5,304 nt of DNA, taken from the NCBI GenBank assembly GCA_947453125.1, contig CANGGC010000240.1, forward strand, positions 1-5,304. The letters run 5' to 3'. The notes beneath the pieces were generated by a model. That model had not been told where the DNA came from and did no database searches. It saw only the letters and a program-made list of their open reading frames with translations. The stretch comes from Planctomycetaceae bacterium. Its GTDB lineage: Bacteria > Planctomycetota > Planctomycetia > Pirellulales > UBA1268. Both the position numbers and the translations under genes were made by a program. Below are positions 1-5,304 of the stretch, in pieces (positions within the stretch are counted from its first letter, which is position 1; every line of letters begins with the position of its first letter).

Positions 1-978
1 GTAGGCAGCCGTCAGGGGACGGTCGACCGGCCAGGGAGGAGGATCGGTGACCGGCAGCCTGACCAGATCAATGATCTCCTGCTGAGCCGTGACGAGTTCG
101 ACCCCCGCCGAGGCGCTCTCACCCCGGGCCGTCGCGGTCGCGAGGTCGAGCAGGACGAGGTCGTCAGGGCTCTCCCCCGGCGCCACCAGCGCCAGCCGCT
201 CCTCGGCTTCCGCGGCGAAACGAACGCCGGCCGCGGCCGCCGCCAGCTTCCAATAGGCCTGGGTGATCCAGAGGCGGCGGGTTCGGTCGCCGGAACGCTC
301 CAGCGCCTCAAGCAATGCCAGGGGACGCGGCGGGGTGACCTCGGCGGTGGGACTGCCGGCCACGAGCGGGAAGGGGAGTTCGAGCCCACGGGCGACGAGC
401 GCAGCCTCCTGGTTCGACGAAGCCGCAAGCGGCGGCGCGGACTGCATGGCCAGGGCGGGAGGGGGCGGAGCGAACGGAGGAGCCTGACGCATGCCCGGAG
501 GCACCGAGAGATTGGCGGGCCCGGTCAGCCCGGCTGGATCGAACGGAGGGGAGGACGTCGGCACGAGGACAGAGACCGTGCCGTCGGGAGTGGCCGGCGC
601 CGACGCCGGAACCAACGGCCCGCCCCCTCGATCGGCCCCTCCAAGCGTTCCAGGCACGCCAGGCGGCTCAGTCGCCTCGTCCGCGCGGCCCTGTGCCCCA
701 TCGCCAACGCGATCCGTCGGAAATGGGGGAGGGGGTGGGGTCGGGCCGGCGGGATCCGCAGGGAAGGGTGGGGGCGGATCGGGCAAAGGCGTCTGTCCGT
801 CGGGCGGTGGATCCCGTTGGTCACCCGCCGAAGGACCGGTCTGAGGGAACGGTGGCTGCGGGGCATCGGCTGCAGGCGCGCCTGGGAGCGGGCCAATCAG
901 CGCGAGAGCCATCCCGACCAGCCACACGGCGGGGAAACGCTGCGGAGGTGCCGATCGGAGCGGCCCGCTGAAACCCAT
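1..978 (-). CDS. Secreted proline-rich protein with helical (possibly TolC/OEP-like) domain, C-terminus outside window
   Basis: An open frame of 326 codons starts at ATG 978 and has no stop before the left edge, so the protein is C-terminally incomplete here. A GAGGA Shine-Dalgarno lies 5 nt upstream of the ATG. Residues 1-38 look like a signal peptide: a basic start (R8, R14), a hydrophobic core (VWLVGMALALIGPL, 18-31) and small residues around APAADA (34-39). Residues 39-190 are low-complexity and very rich in Pro, Gly and Ala, with PPFP-type units near 42, 70 and 83, and are probably a disordered linker. From about residue 216 the sequence becomes helical and Ala/Leu/Glu-rich (AYWKLAAAAAGVRFAAEAEE, 241-260). 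It then continues through an LLDLATATA segment and an AQQEIIDLVRLP segment. This pattern resembles one helical hairpin of outer-membrane efflux (TolC-type) proteins, but that is a weak resemblance judged by eye. An internal ATG at codon 23 is an alternative start but would lose the basic n-region. Being a gene is well supported; its function is not. Confidence 0.8.
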   Translation of the reverse strand, partial: MGFSGPLRSAPPQRFPAVWLVGMALALIGPLPGAPAADAPQPPFPQTGPSAGDQRDPPPDGQTPLPDPPPPFPADPAGPTPPPPPFPTDRVGDGAQGRADEATEPPGVPGTLGGADRGGGPLVPASAPATPDGTVSVLVPTSSPPFDPAGLTGPANLSVPPGMRQAPPFAPPPPALAMQSAPPLAASSNQEAALVARGLELPFPLVAGSPTAEVTPPRPLALLEALERSGDRTRRLWITQAYWKLAAAAAGVRFAAEAEERLALVAPGESPDDLVLLDLATATARGESASAGVELVTAQQEIIDLVRLPVTDPPPWPVDRPLTAAY

Positions 979-983
979 CTCGT

Positions 984-988
984 TCCTC
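984..988 (-). promoter_or_regulatory. Ribosome binding site of the secreted proline-rich gene
   Basis: The minus strand reads GAGGA, then ACGAG, then ATG at 978. This is a good Shine-Dalgarno core at 5-nt spacing. It supports ATG 978 over the in-frame ATG at codon 23. Confidence 0.6.
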
Positions 989-1090
989 GACACGTTTCCA
1001 CGCTCCCCAGGGACATGGGGGGGACGGGAGGGTCACAAACGTGGCAGAACGAGTCAACGCCTATCTGAGGGCCCGATTCTGGCTGTCTGG

Positions 1091-1115
1091 AAAAAAGGGA
1101 TCGAGTCGGGCGATC
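1091..1115 (-). terminator. Weak intrinsic terminator candidate after secA
   Basis: On the minus strand GATCG (1115-1111), a 7-nt loop and CGATC (1103-1099) form a 5-bp stem. It is followed by CC and a run of six T (1096-1091). It begins 24 nt past the secA stop codon. The stem is short, so termination is probably partial. The T run stands out in this GC-rich context. Confidence 0.4.
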
Positions 1116-1139
1116 GGGCTGTTGGGGCGACGAGCGGCT

Positions 1140-3095
1140 TTAGGAGGCCGAATCAAGATAGGGATCCTGACTCATCTGAATGTGGGCCTCGGCCCGTTGC
1201 CGTTCGACATACTCAAGCACCCGCCGCTGCCGGACATGCCGCTGCTCGACGAGACGCTGCGCCTTGGTGAACGCGGCCAGGAGCCGCTCCGGATCACCAT
1301 TGAGCCCGGCGCGGAGTTTGGCGACGACCCGGCGGGCACGATCGGGGCCGTACCCAGCCACGAGGATGTCGTCGTCGAGGGAAACATACTGCCGCCAGGT
1401 GCCGGGATCCCCCTGCCGGCCGCAGCGGCCGACAAGCTGGCGGTCGATCCGGGCCGAGTCGTGGAGTTCGGTGCAGATGACGTGGAGCCCGCCCATGTCG
1501 TACACCCCCTCGCCGAGCCGGATGTCGGTGCCACGGCCGGCCATGTTCGTCGAGACGGTGATCTGCCCCGGCTGTCCGGCCTGGGCGACGATCTCCGCCT
1601 CGCGTTCGATCTGCCGGGCGTTGAGCACGGTGTGGGTCAGGCCGGCCTCGGTGAGGAGCCGCGACAACTCCTCCGACTTGTCGATCGACCGGGTACCGAT
1701 GAGGACCGGACGGCCGGTGGCATGAACGGCCACCGTCTCGGCGACGATCCTCGCGAACTTTTCTTCCTGGGCCTCGCAGACGACGGCGGGGAGACGCTCG
1801 CGGATCGCGGGCCGGTTCGTCGGCACTGCCGCCACCCCGACGTCATACGTCCGGCTGATCTCGCCGGCACTGGTGGCGATCGTCCCCGTCATGCCGGCGA
1901 GGTGCGGCCAGCGGGCGAACAGATCCTGGATCGTGATCCGGGCGGCATGCCCCGAGGGCACCGTCACCTCGATCCCCTCCTTCGCCTCGACCGCCTGATG
2001 GAGCCCGTCGCGCCACGTCCGTCCCTCCGCGGCGCGACCGGTGAACTCATCGATGATCACGATCTTCCCGTCGCGGACGACGTACTGCCGGTCGCGGTTG
2101 AAAAACCGCCTCGCCCGCAGCGCCCGTTCCACCGCGTCATAGAGCGCCAGGAGGCTGAGGCTCTCGAGGAGCTCCGGGCGCTCGAGCGCCCGGACACGGC
2201 TCCGGCCCGGCCCCAGAAGCTCGCAGCTCTGCTTCTGCACGTCGACTTCGAAGTCCTCGTCGATGTCGAGCAGGGCCGCGGCCCCGGCAGCGAAACGGAA
2301 CAACGATTCCTCGGTCGCCTGAGCCTCTCCCGGTGGCGAGGAGATGATCAGCGGCGTGCGGGCCTCGTCGATGAGGACGTTGTCCGCCTCGTCGACGAGC
2401 GCGAACCAATAGGGACGCTGGAGGAGTTTCGAAGCCTGCGATGTGGCGTGGCCGGTGAGCATCGCCCCGAGATCGCCGCGCCCCTCGGCGATCTCGCGCC
2501 CCATGAGCCGATCTTTCAGGAAGTCGAATCCGAACTCCTTCGCCGTGCCGTAGGTCACGTCCTTGGCATACGCCTCGCGGCGCTCGTCGAAGCCCATCTG
2601 CGACTGGACGATGCCGACCGACATCCCGAGGACGCGGTAAATCGGCTCCATCCACTCGGCGTCGCGCTTGGCGAGGTAATCGTTGACGGTGGCGAGATGA
2701 GCCCCTTTGCCGCAGAGGGCATAGAGCGCCAGCGGAAGGGTGGCAACGAGCGTCTTCCCCTCGCCGGTCTGCATCTCGACGATCGCTCCGCGGACCAGCG
2801 CCACCCCGGCGAGGAGTTGGACGTCGTAATGGCGCATGCCGTTGGCGCGACGGCCGGCCTCCCGCGTCGCCGCGAAGCTCTCCACCATCAGCGACTCGAT
2901 CGGCTCGCCCGCCTTGGCCCGGTACGACAGCGAACGTGCCGTGCGTCGCAGGGCCGCATCACTCAAGCCCGCCATCTCGGCCGACAAGCTCTCGACCTCG
3001 GTGACGATCCGTCGCGCCGAGGCGTCGAGGAGCGAACGCGACCCGGGGGTGATCCCCTTGAGCCATCCGAGCACGTTGGCCGTCATCTCCCCCAT
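1140..3095 (-). CDS. secA: Short SecA-family preprotein translocase ATPase lacking the C-terminal third
   Basis: SecA is the cytoplasmic ATPase that drives preproteins through SecYEG. From ATG 3095 the protein has 651 aa, against roughly 800-900 for typical SecA. Motifs in order: Walker A GEGKT (111-115), TYGTAKEFGFDFLKD (181-195), Walker B VDEAD (234-238), DEARTPLIIS (243-252), and a preprotein-crosslinking region (about 255-345). These are followed by IDEFTGR (348-354), GMTGT (401-405), STNMAGRGTDI (515-525) and QLVGRCGRQGDPG (553-565). Both nucleotide-binding folds and the crosslinking domain therefore look intact. The protein ends soon after VLEYVERQR (626-634), the counterpart of the LLEYDDVANDQR segment in the long scaffold helix. 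The helical wing domain, two-helix finger and Cys/His zinc tail are absent, and the following 161 bp are too short to hide them behind a frameshift. The start is uncertain: TTG 3125 (overlapping htrA), ATG 3101 and ATG 3086 are in frame. ATG 3095 has the best Shine-Dalgarno spacing. It is probably cotranscribed with htrA. An accessory or SecA2-like role is inference. Confidence 0.93.
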   Translation of the reverse strand: MGEMTANVLGWLKGITPGSRSLLDASARRIVTEVESLSAEMAGLSDAALRRTARSLSYRAKAGEPIESLMVESFAATREAGRRANGMRHYDVQLLAGVALVRGAIVEMQTGEGKTLVATLPLALYALCGKGAHLATVNDYLAKRDAEWMEPIYRVLGMSVGIVQSQMGFDERREAYAKDVTYGTAKEFGFDFLKDRLMGREIAEGRGDLGAMLTGHATSQASKLLQRPYWFALVDEADNVLIDEARTPLIISSPPGEAQATEESLFRFAAGAAALLDIDEDFEVDVQKQSCELLGPGRSRVRALERPELLESLSLLALYDAVERALRARRFFNRDRQYVVRDGKIVIIDEFTGRAAEGRTWRDGLHQAVEAKEGIEVTVPSGHAARITIQDLFARWPHLAGMTGTIATSAGEISRTYDVGVAAVPTNRPAIRERLPAVVCEAQEEKFARIVAETVAVHATGRPVLIGTRSIDKSEELSRLLTEAGLTHTVLNARQIEREAEIVAQAGQPGQITVSTNMAGRGTDIRLGEGVYDMGGLHVICTELHDSARIDRQLVGRCGRQGDPGTWRQYVSLDDDILVAGYGPDRARRVVAKLRAGLNGDPERLLAAFTKAQRLVEQRHVRQRRVLEYVERQRAEAHIQMSQDPYLDSAS

Positions 3096-3101
3096 CGGCA
3101 T

Positions 3102-3110
3102 CCCCTTCCC
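3102..3110 (-). promoter_or_regulatory. Ribosome binding site of secA
   Basis: The minus strand reads GGGAAGGGG, then ATGCCG, then ATG at 3095. The purine tract lies 6 nt from ATG 3095 but directly abuts ATG 3101, which favours 3095. A second purine tract, GGGGGAG, abuts the in-frame ATG at 3086. The site lies just past the htrA stop codon (3114-3112), a layout that fits translational coupling. Confidence 0.5.
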
Positions 3111-3111
3111 G

Positions 3112-4365
3112 TCAGCGGGGTTCAAACTGCTCGCGGCTGGCCACGGGCATCTGGAGCTCGATCCGCTGGCGACCGCGGAAAACCCCCAACGACACGTTGC
3201 GGTTGGTGGGGGTGACGCTGACGAGGCTGACGAGGTGATCGTCGTCGTCGATCGGCTGCCCGTCGAACTCGAGAATCACGTCATCCGGCTGGATCCCAGC
3301 CGAATCGGCGGGCGACCCCTTCGTCACCCCCGAGACCCTCGCCCCCACCGCCCGCACCATCCCCAGGCGCTCCGCCGTCTTCTGGGTGAACGTCCTGTCG
3401 AGCGTGACGCCAAGATAGGCCCGGGCGACGGCCCCGTTCTCCACGAGTTGCCGGGCCACGAACATCACCATCGACACCGGGATGGCGAACCCGATCCCCT
3501 CGCTGCCACCGGAGTTGCTCGCGATCGCCGTGTTGAGGCCGACGACCTCGCCGCGGAGATTCACCAGCGGCCCTCCACTGTTGCCGGGATTGATGGCGGC
3601 ATCGGTCTGGATGAAGTCCTGAAACTTCACCCCTTCGTCACCGAGTTCGAGATCACGGCGCCCCTTCGCCGACACGATGCCGAGGGTCACCGAATGCGAC
3701 AGCCCGAACGGGCTGCCTATGGCCAGGACGGTGTCGCCGATTTGGACGGCATCCCGTTCGGCGAGCCGGGCAGAAACGAGATCGGTGCCGGCGATCGTCA
3801 GAACGGCAATGTCGGTGGCCGGATCGGTCCACATCCGCAACGGCCGCAGTTCACGACCGTCGTCGAGACGGATGACGATGTTGTCGAGCTCGGCACCGTG
3901 AACGACATGCCGATTGGTGATCACGACGAGCCGGTCGGCGACGCGGGCGATGACCCCCGATCCAGCCTCGTCCTCGTCCCCCGATTTGGCTCCGCGGGTC
4001 GACTTCTGGGCAGGCTTGCGGGCATCGATATGGACGACGCACGGCCGCAGCAGCACCGTCAGGCGACGGAGCTGCGCCCCCTGACGCTCGAGCTCCTCCG
4101 CATCGCGCTCGATCTGGGCGTAGAGACGGTCACGCTCGTCGGGGGAGAGCCGGGACGAACGGGCCGGATCGACCCTTCCCGCCGCATCCGCCGCGATCCG
4201 TCCGCTGCCCTCGGATTCACCGGCCACCCTCGGGGCGATCGGCTGCAGGGCAGGGGGCTCGTCGGCGGAAGCTCGCCCCACGAGGAGCAAAAGCGTCAGC
4301 AGCACCCCGGGCCCGCAGCCAGAGCGCGGGGACACGAAGCGGGAGAACGGCGGTGTCGGGCCCAT
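3112..4365 (-). CDS. htrA: HtrA/Deg-family periplasmic serine protease with one PDZ domain
   Basis: This family degrades or refolds damaged proteins in the periplasm or envelope. The 417-aa protein begins with a signal peptide: hydrophobic GVLLTLLLLVG (20-30) and a likely cleavage after ASA (32-34). A charged, probably coiled-coil segment (about 74-104) precedes a trypsin-like domain (about 105-305). The catalytic triad is visible: His153 in TNRHVV, Asp185 in DPATDIAVL and Ser263 in NPGNSGGPL. The oxyanion and beta-strand signatures SVTLGIVSA (225-233) and EGIGFAIP (289-296) are present. A single PDZ domain (about 315-408) starts at YLGV (317-320) and includes GSPADSAGIQPDDVILEFDG. One PDZ makes it DegS/HtrA-like in architecture rather than DegP-like, which has two. 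ATG 4365 is the only ATG before residue 167, and the frame is closed by a stop shortly upstream. No strong Shine-Dalgarno is seen. A -10-like TATGAT lies at 4409-4404. The stop is followed within 16 bp by secA. Confidence 0.95.
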   Translation of the reverse strand: MGPTPPFSRFVSPRSGCGPGVLLTLLLLVGRASADEPPALQPIAPRVAGESEGSGRIAADAAGRVDPARSSRLSPDERDRLYAQIERDAEELERQGAQLRRLTVLLRPCVVHIDARKPAQKSTRGAKSGDEDEAGSGVIARVADRLVVITNRHVVHGAELDNIVIRLDDGRELRPLRMWTDPATDIAVLTIAGTDLVSARLAERDAVQIGDTVLAIGSPFGLSHSVTLGIVSAKGRRDLELGDEGVKFQDFIQTDAAINPGNSGGPLVNLRGEVVGLNTAIASNSGGSEGIGFAIPVSMVMFVARQLVENGAVARAYLGVTLDRTFTQKTAERLGMVRAVGARVSGVTKGSPADSAGIQPDDVILEFDGQPIDDDDHLVSLVSVTPTNRNVSLGVFRGRQRIELQMPVASREQFEPR

Positions 4366-4403
4366 GGATGTGGCGCTCTCGGAGGCGGACGCGAGACCGC
4401 GAC

Positions 4404-4430
4404 ATCATACCGCCGACCGAGTCCCGTCAC
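4404..4430 (-). promoter_or_regulatory. Candidate promoter of htrA-secA
   Basis: On the minus strand TATGAT (4409-4404) matches five of six bases of the sigma-70 -10 box. GTGACG (4430-4425) matches four of six of the -35 box, at a short 15-bp spacing. Transcription would begin near 4397, giving a leader of about 30 nt before ATG 4365. The -10 is good for such GC-rich DNA; the -35 is weak. Confidence 0.4.
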
Positions 4431-4479
4431 GCGCCTGCCGGGGAGGCCGACAGGGCCCACCCTCTCTCCCCCCAGAAAC

Positions 4480-4506
4480 CGCGGGCGAGCGGGCCTGAAG
4501 CCCGCG
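4480..4506 (-). terminator. GC hairpin after dksA-like gene, terminator candidate
   Basis: On the minus strand GCGGGC (4505-4500), loop TTCAG and GCCCGC (4494-4489) form a perfect 6-bp stem starting about 20 nt after the stop codon. A second arm, GCCCGCG (4486-4480), can instead pair with CGCGGGC (4506-4500), giving two competing hairpins. The following GGTTTC has only three T, so this is not a textbook intrinsic terminator. It may act with Rho or protect the mRNA 3' end. Confidence 0.4.
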
Positions 4507-4525
4507 ACCGACGGGGGGAAGAGGA

Positions 4526-4942
4526 TCAGGAAACGTCCATTTCGAGGTCTGCGGAGGAGTCTTCGTAGGTATCACGAGAGGAACCCATCCCACCGCTCCG
4601 CTCGATCTCACGCTGGCACTCGATGCACATCGTGGCGTACGGGAGGGCGTCGAGCCGGGCCATCGGGATCGTCTTCGAACAGACCTCGCAGACCCCGTAC
4701 TCACCGGCCTTCATCCGCGCAAGCGCATTCTCGATGTGAGCGAGTTCGCGGCTCTCGACCTCGGCCAGCTGCGAGCTGATCTCGTCCTGGGCGGTGTCGA
4801 GCGCGGCATCGACGACGTCCCCCGTCGTCTCCCCGTGCAGTTCCCGGAGGAGCGAAAGGTCGCCGGCCAGCGCGCTGCGCAGGGCGTCACGACGGCGGAC
4901 GAGAATCGCCCGAAGGTTCACAAGTGCGTCTTTTCGAGCCAT
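4526..4942 (-). CDS. dksA: DksA/TraR-family C4 zinc-finger protein
   Basis: Proteins of this family bind the RNA polymerase secondary channel and tune initiation, classically together with ppGpp. The predicted protein is 138 aa. The N-terminal half is a predicted coiled coil. Near its tip it keeps D42-V-V-D45-A-A47, matching the D-x-x-D-x-A tip motif of Escherichia coli DksA. The C-terminal half has a C4 zinc finger, C85-E-V-C88 and C106-I-E-C109, with the family pattern EYGVCEVC and RLDALPYATMC. A short polar, acidic tail (about 117-138) follows. The frame is open upstream to an ATG at 5161, but that 73-residue extension has no family resemblance and crosses a hairpin. ATG 4942 has GAGGAG 10 nt upstream and gives the normal family N-terminus, so it is preferred. 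The tip motif argues for an active DksA-like regulator rather than a degenerate paralogue; that function is inferred. Confidence 0.92.
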   Translation of the reverse strand: MARKDALVNLRAILVRRRDALRSALAGDLSLLRELHGETTGDVVDAALDTAQDEISSQLAEVESRELAHIENALARMKAGEYGVCEVCSKTIPMARLDALPYATMCIECQREIERSGGMGSSRDTYEDSSADLEMDVS

Positions 4943-4952
4943 GATGTTGATG

Positions 4953-4958
4953 CTCCTC
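4953..4958 (-). promoter_or_regulatory. Ribosome binding site of the dksA-like gene
   Basis: The minus strand reads GAGGAG, 10 nt, then ATG at 4942. The spacing is slightly long but the match is strong. It fixes the start at 4942 instead of the far-upstream in-frame ATG at 5161. Confidence 0.6.
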
Positions 4959-4965
4959 GCCCGCC

Positions 4966-4990
4966 CGGCAGCCGTGAAAAAGCCCTGCCG
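4966..4990 (-). promoter_or_regulatory. Leader hairpin before the dksA-like gene
   Basis: On the minus strand CGGCAG (4990-4985) and CTGCCG (4971-4966) form a perfect 6-bp stem enclosing 13 nt that contain a five-T run. The stem ends 7 nt before the GAGGAG ribosome binding site. It could influence ribosome access or mRNA stability. No known riboswitch or leader family is recognised. Confidence 0.3.
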
Positions 4991-5006
4991 ACAACGGTCG
5001 CACCCA

Positions 5007-5035
5007 ATAGTACGGGGCCGATCGGAGAATGTTCG
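5007..5035 (-). promoter_or_regulatory. Weak candidate promoter of the dksA-like gene
   Basis: On the minus strand TACTAT (5012-5007) matches four of six bases of the -10 box. CGAACA at 17-bp spacing matches only three of six of the -35 box. The start would lie near 5000, giving a leader of about 58 nt that contains the 4990-4966 hairpin. Confidence 0.25.
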
Positions 5036-5111
5036 GCGTCGGGAAAACGACAGCCTCTTTATCGAAAAAACGGTCGAAAAGGATCGTGACAGTTGGCGGG
5101 GACCGGAGACA

Positions 5112-5147
5112 TTCCCCAGAGTTCCCCGTCCTTGGAAGTCTGGGGAA
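5112..5147. repeat. 36-bp imperfect inverted repeat
   Basis: TTCCCCAGA (5112-5120) pairs perfectly with TCTGGGGAA (5139-5147). After one mismatch (5121/5138), TTCC (5122-5125) pairs with GGAA (5134-5137), leaving an 8-nt loop. This gives 13 pairs with one internal mismatch. It lies 26 nt past the stop codon of the right-edge gene. No T run follows on either strand, so it is not a standard intrinsic terminator. It may be a Rho-associated or mRNA-stabilising 3' hairpin, or a protein-binding palindrome. Confidence 0.7.
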
Positions 5148-5173
5148 GGGGGGCTGCCCATCCGACCGGCCTC

Positions 5174-5304
5174 TCACCGCTCCCCCGCCGGCCGCCCCCG
5201 CACCTTCGACACCAGGAACGGATCGCCCGCAGCGGCGGCGATCACCCCCCAGGCGCCGAGGACGTCGGCACGGCTGGTGAGCGTGCCACCGACCGCCAAG
5301 CGGA
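5174..5304 (-). CDS. C-terminal 42 codons of an unidentified protein, N-terminus outside window
   Basis: One minus-strand frame is open from the right edge (first whole codon at 5302) to TGA at 5176-5174. It reads as a plausible globular C-terminus: an Ala/Val/Leu-rich helix around ADVLGAWGVIAAAAGDPFLV (12-31), then a basic polar tail ending KVRGRPAGER. Of the other two frames, one is closed by a stop here and the other gives an Arg/Gly-rich peptide typical of a shadow frame. The family is not recognisable from this fragment. Its strand matches its neighbours, and 231 bp separate it from the dksA-like gene. Confidence 0.55.
   Translation of the reverse strand, partial: RLAVGGTLTSRADVLGAWGVIAAAAGDPFLVSKVRGRPAGER

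Larger units (their letters stand above)
979..1139 (-). other. Intergenic spacer between secA and the secreted protein gene
   Basis: This is 161 bp without a supportable gene. In transcript order it holds a short hairpin followed by six T (1091-1115), an isolated TTGACT (1052-1057) with no acceptable -10 box at 15-18 bp, and a small CCCCA/TGGGG hairpin (1005-1020) about 27 nt before the next ATG. The Shine-Dalgarno sits at 984-988. The downstream gene may therefore have its own promoter or be reached by readthrough from htrA-secA; the sequence does not decide. Confidence 0.6.
4366..4525 (-). other. Intergenic spacer between dksA-like gene and htrA
   Basis: This is 160 bp with no supportable gene. 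In transcript order it holds a GC-rich hairpin (4506-4480) just after the dksA stop and a purine-rich tract (4473-4457, runs of G broken by A and T). The candidate htrA promoter (4430-4404) follows. The combination suggests that htrA starts a new transcription unit. Confidence 0.6.
4943..5173 (-). other. Intergenic leader region upstream of the dksA-like gene
   Basis: This is 231 bp without a supportable gene. In transcript order it holds a 36-bp imperfect inverted repeat (5147-5112) and an AT-rich island (about 5082-5057) with two TCGAAAA units on the plus strand, 12 bp apart (starts 5062 and 5074). A -10-like TACTAT follows at 5012-5007, with CGAACA 17 bp upstream as a poor -35. The leader hairpin and ribosome binding site come last. 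The region probably carries the dksA promoter and the 3' end of the preceding transcript. Confidence 0.55.

Noticed and set aside
12..896. Several frames of 74-138 codons on both strands in the left region
   Set aside because: A single minus-strand frame from 978 to the edge explains the region. It has a signal peptide, a Shine-Dalgarno and natural composition; the others are Arg/Ser/Pro-rich shadows.
1029..1057. Promoter for the secreted gene based on TTGACT at 1052-1057
   Set aside because: No -10-like hexamer occurs at 15-18 bp spacing; the best position reads GACCCT.
1041..3215. 724-codon open frame on the plus strand
   Set aside because: It lies antisense to secA, whose motifs are unmistakable. 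Its translation is Arg/Gly/Asp-rich with no recognisable motif. Long antisense frames are common opposite high-GC genes.
4457..4473. Possible G-quadruplex on the minus strand
   Set aside because: The run GGGGGGAGAGAGGGTGGG lacks four separated GGG tracts, so a standard three-tier quadruplex is not supported.
2836..4779. 647-codon open frame on the plus strand
   Set aside because: It runs antisense across secA, htrA, a spacer and the dksA-like gene, and reads as low-complexity Arg/Pro/Gly/His-rich shadow protein.
4943..5161. 73-residue N-terminal extension of the dksA-like protein from ATG 5161
   Set aside because: The extension is basic, low-complexity and unlike the family. ATG 4942 has a good ribosome binding site and gives the normal family length.
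5029..5280. 83-codon plus-strand open frame at the right edge
   Set aside because: It spans the inverted repeat and the opposite-strand gene end, and its second half is Pro/Arg-rich low complexity with no motif.

Overview
The window is GC-rich DNA, roughly two thirds G+C by eye. All five supportable genes lie on the minus strand, so transcription runs from high to low coordinates. The gene content is typical of a Gram-negative-type bacterium: an HtrA-family periplasmic protease, a SecA-family ATPase, a DksA/TraR-type zinc protein and a proline-rich secreted protein. The sequence style of the HtrA and the short SecA, and the weak or variable Shine-Dalgarno signals, resemble Planctomycetes (Pirellulales-like). 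That assignment is inference from family resemblance, not proof. There are no tRNA or rRNA genes, no mobile elements and no CRISPR arrays.

Layout in transcription order: (1) 5304-5174, the last 42 codons of an unidentified gene that enters from the right edge. (2) 5173-4943, a 231-bp leader or intergenic region with a strong 36-bp imperfect inverted repeat, an AT-rich island and a possible promoter. (3) 4942-4526, a 138-aa DksA/TraR-family C4 zinc-finger protein. (4) 4525-4366, a spacer with a GC hairpin (terminator candidate) and a good -10 box for the next gene. (5) 4365-3112, a 417-aa HtrA/Deg serine protease with a signal peptide and one PDZ domain. (6) 3095-1140, a short SecA, separated from htrA by only 16 bp or less. 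(7) 1139-979, a spacer with a weak intrinsic-terminator-like hairpin. (8) 978-1, a secreted, proline-rich protein with a helical domain. It runs off the left edge, so its C-terminus is not visible.

The htrA-secA pair is very likely one transcript. It joins a periplasmic quality-control protease to a SecA that keeps the ATPase motor and preprotein-crosslinking domain but stops before the helical wing domain, the two-helix finger and the zinc-binding tail. The secreted gene downstream could belong to the same envelope or export function: part of its helical domain looks like an outer-membrane-efflux (TolC-type) hairpin. That link is speculative. The truncated motor and its pairing with a protease are the most interesting points in the window. 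The long plus-strand reading frames opposite secA and htrA are antisense shadows of high-GC coding sequence.
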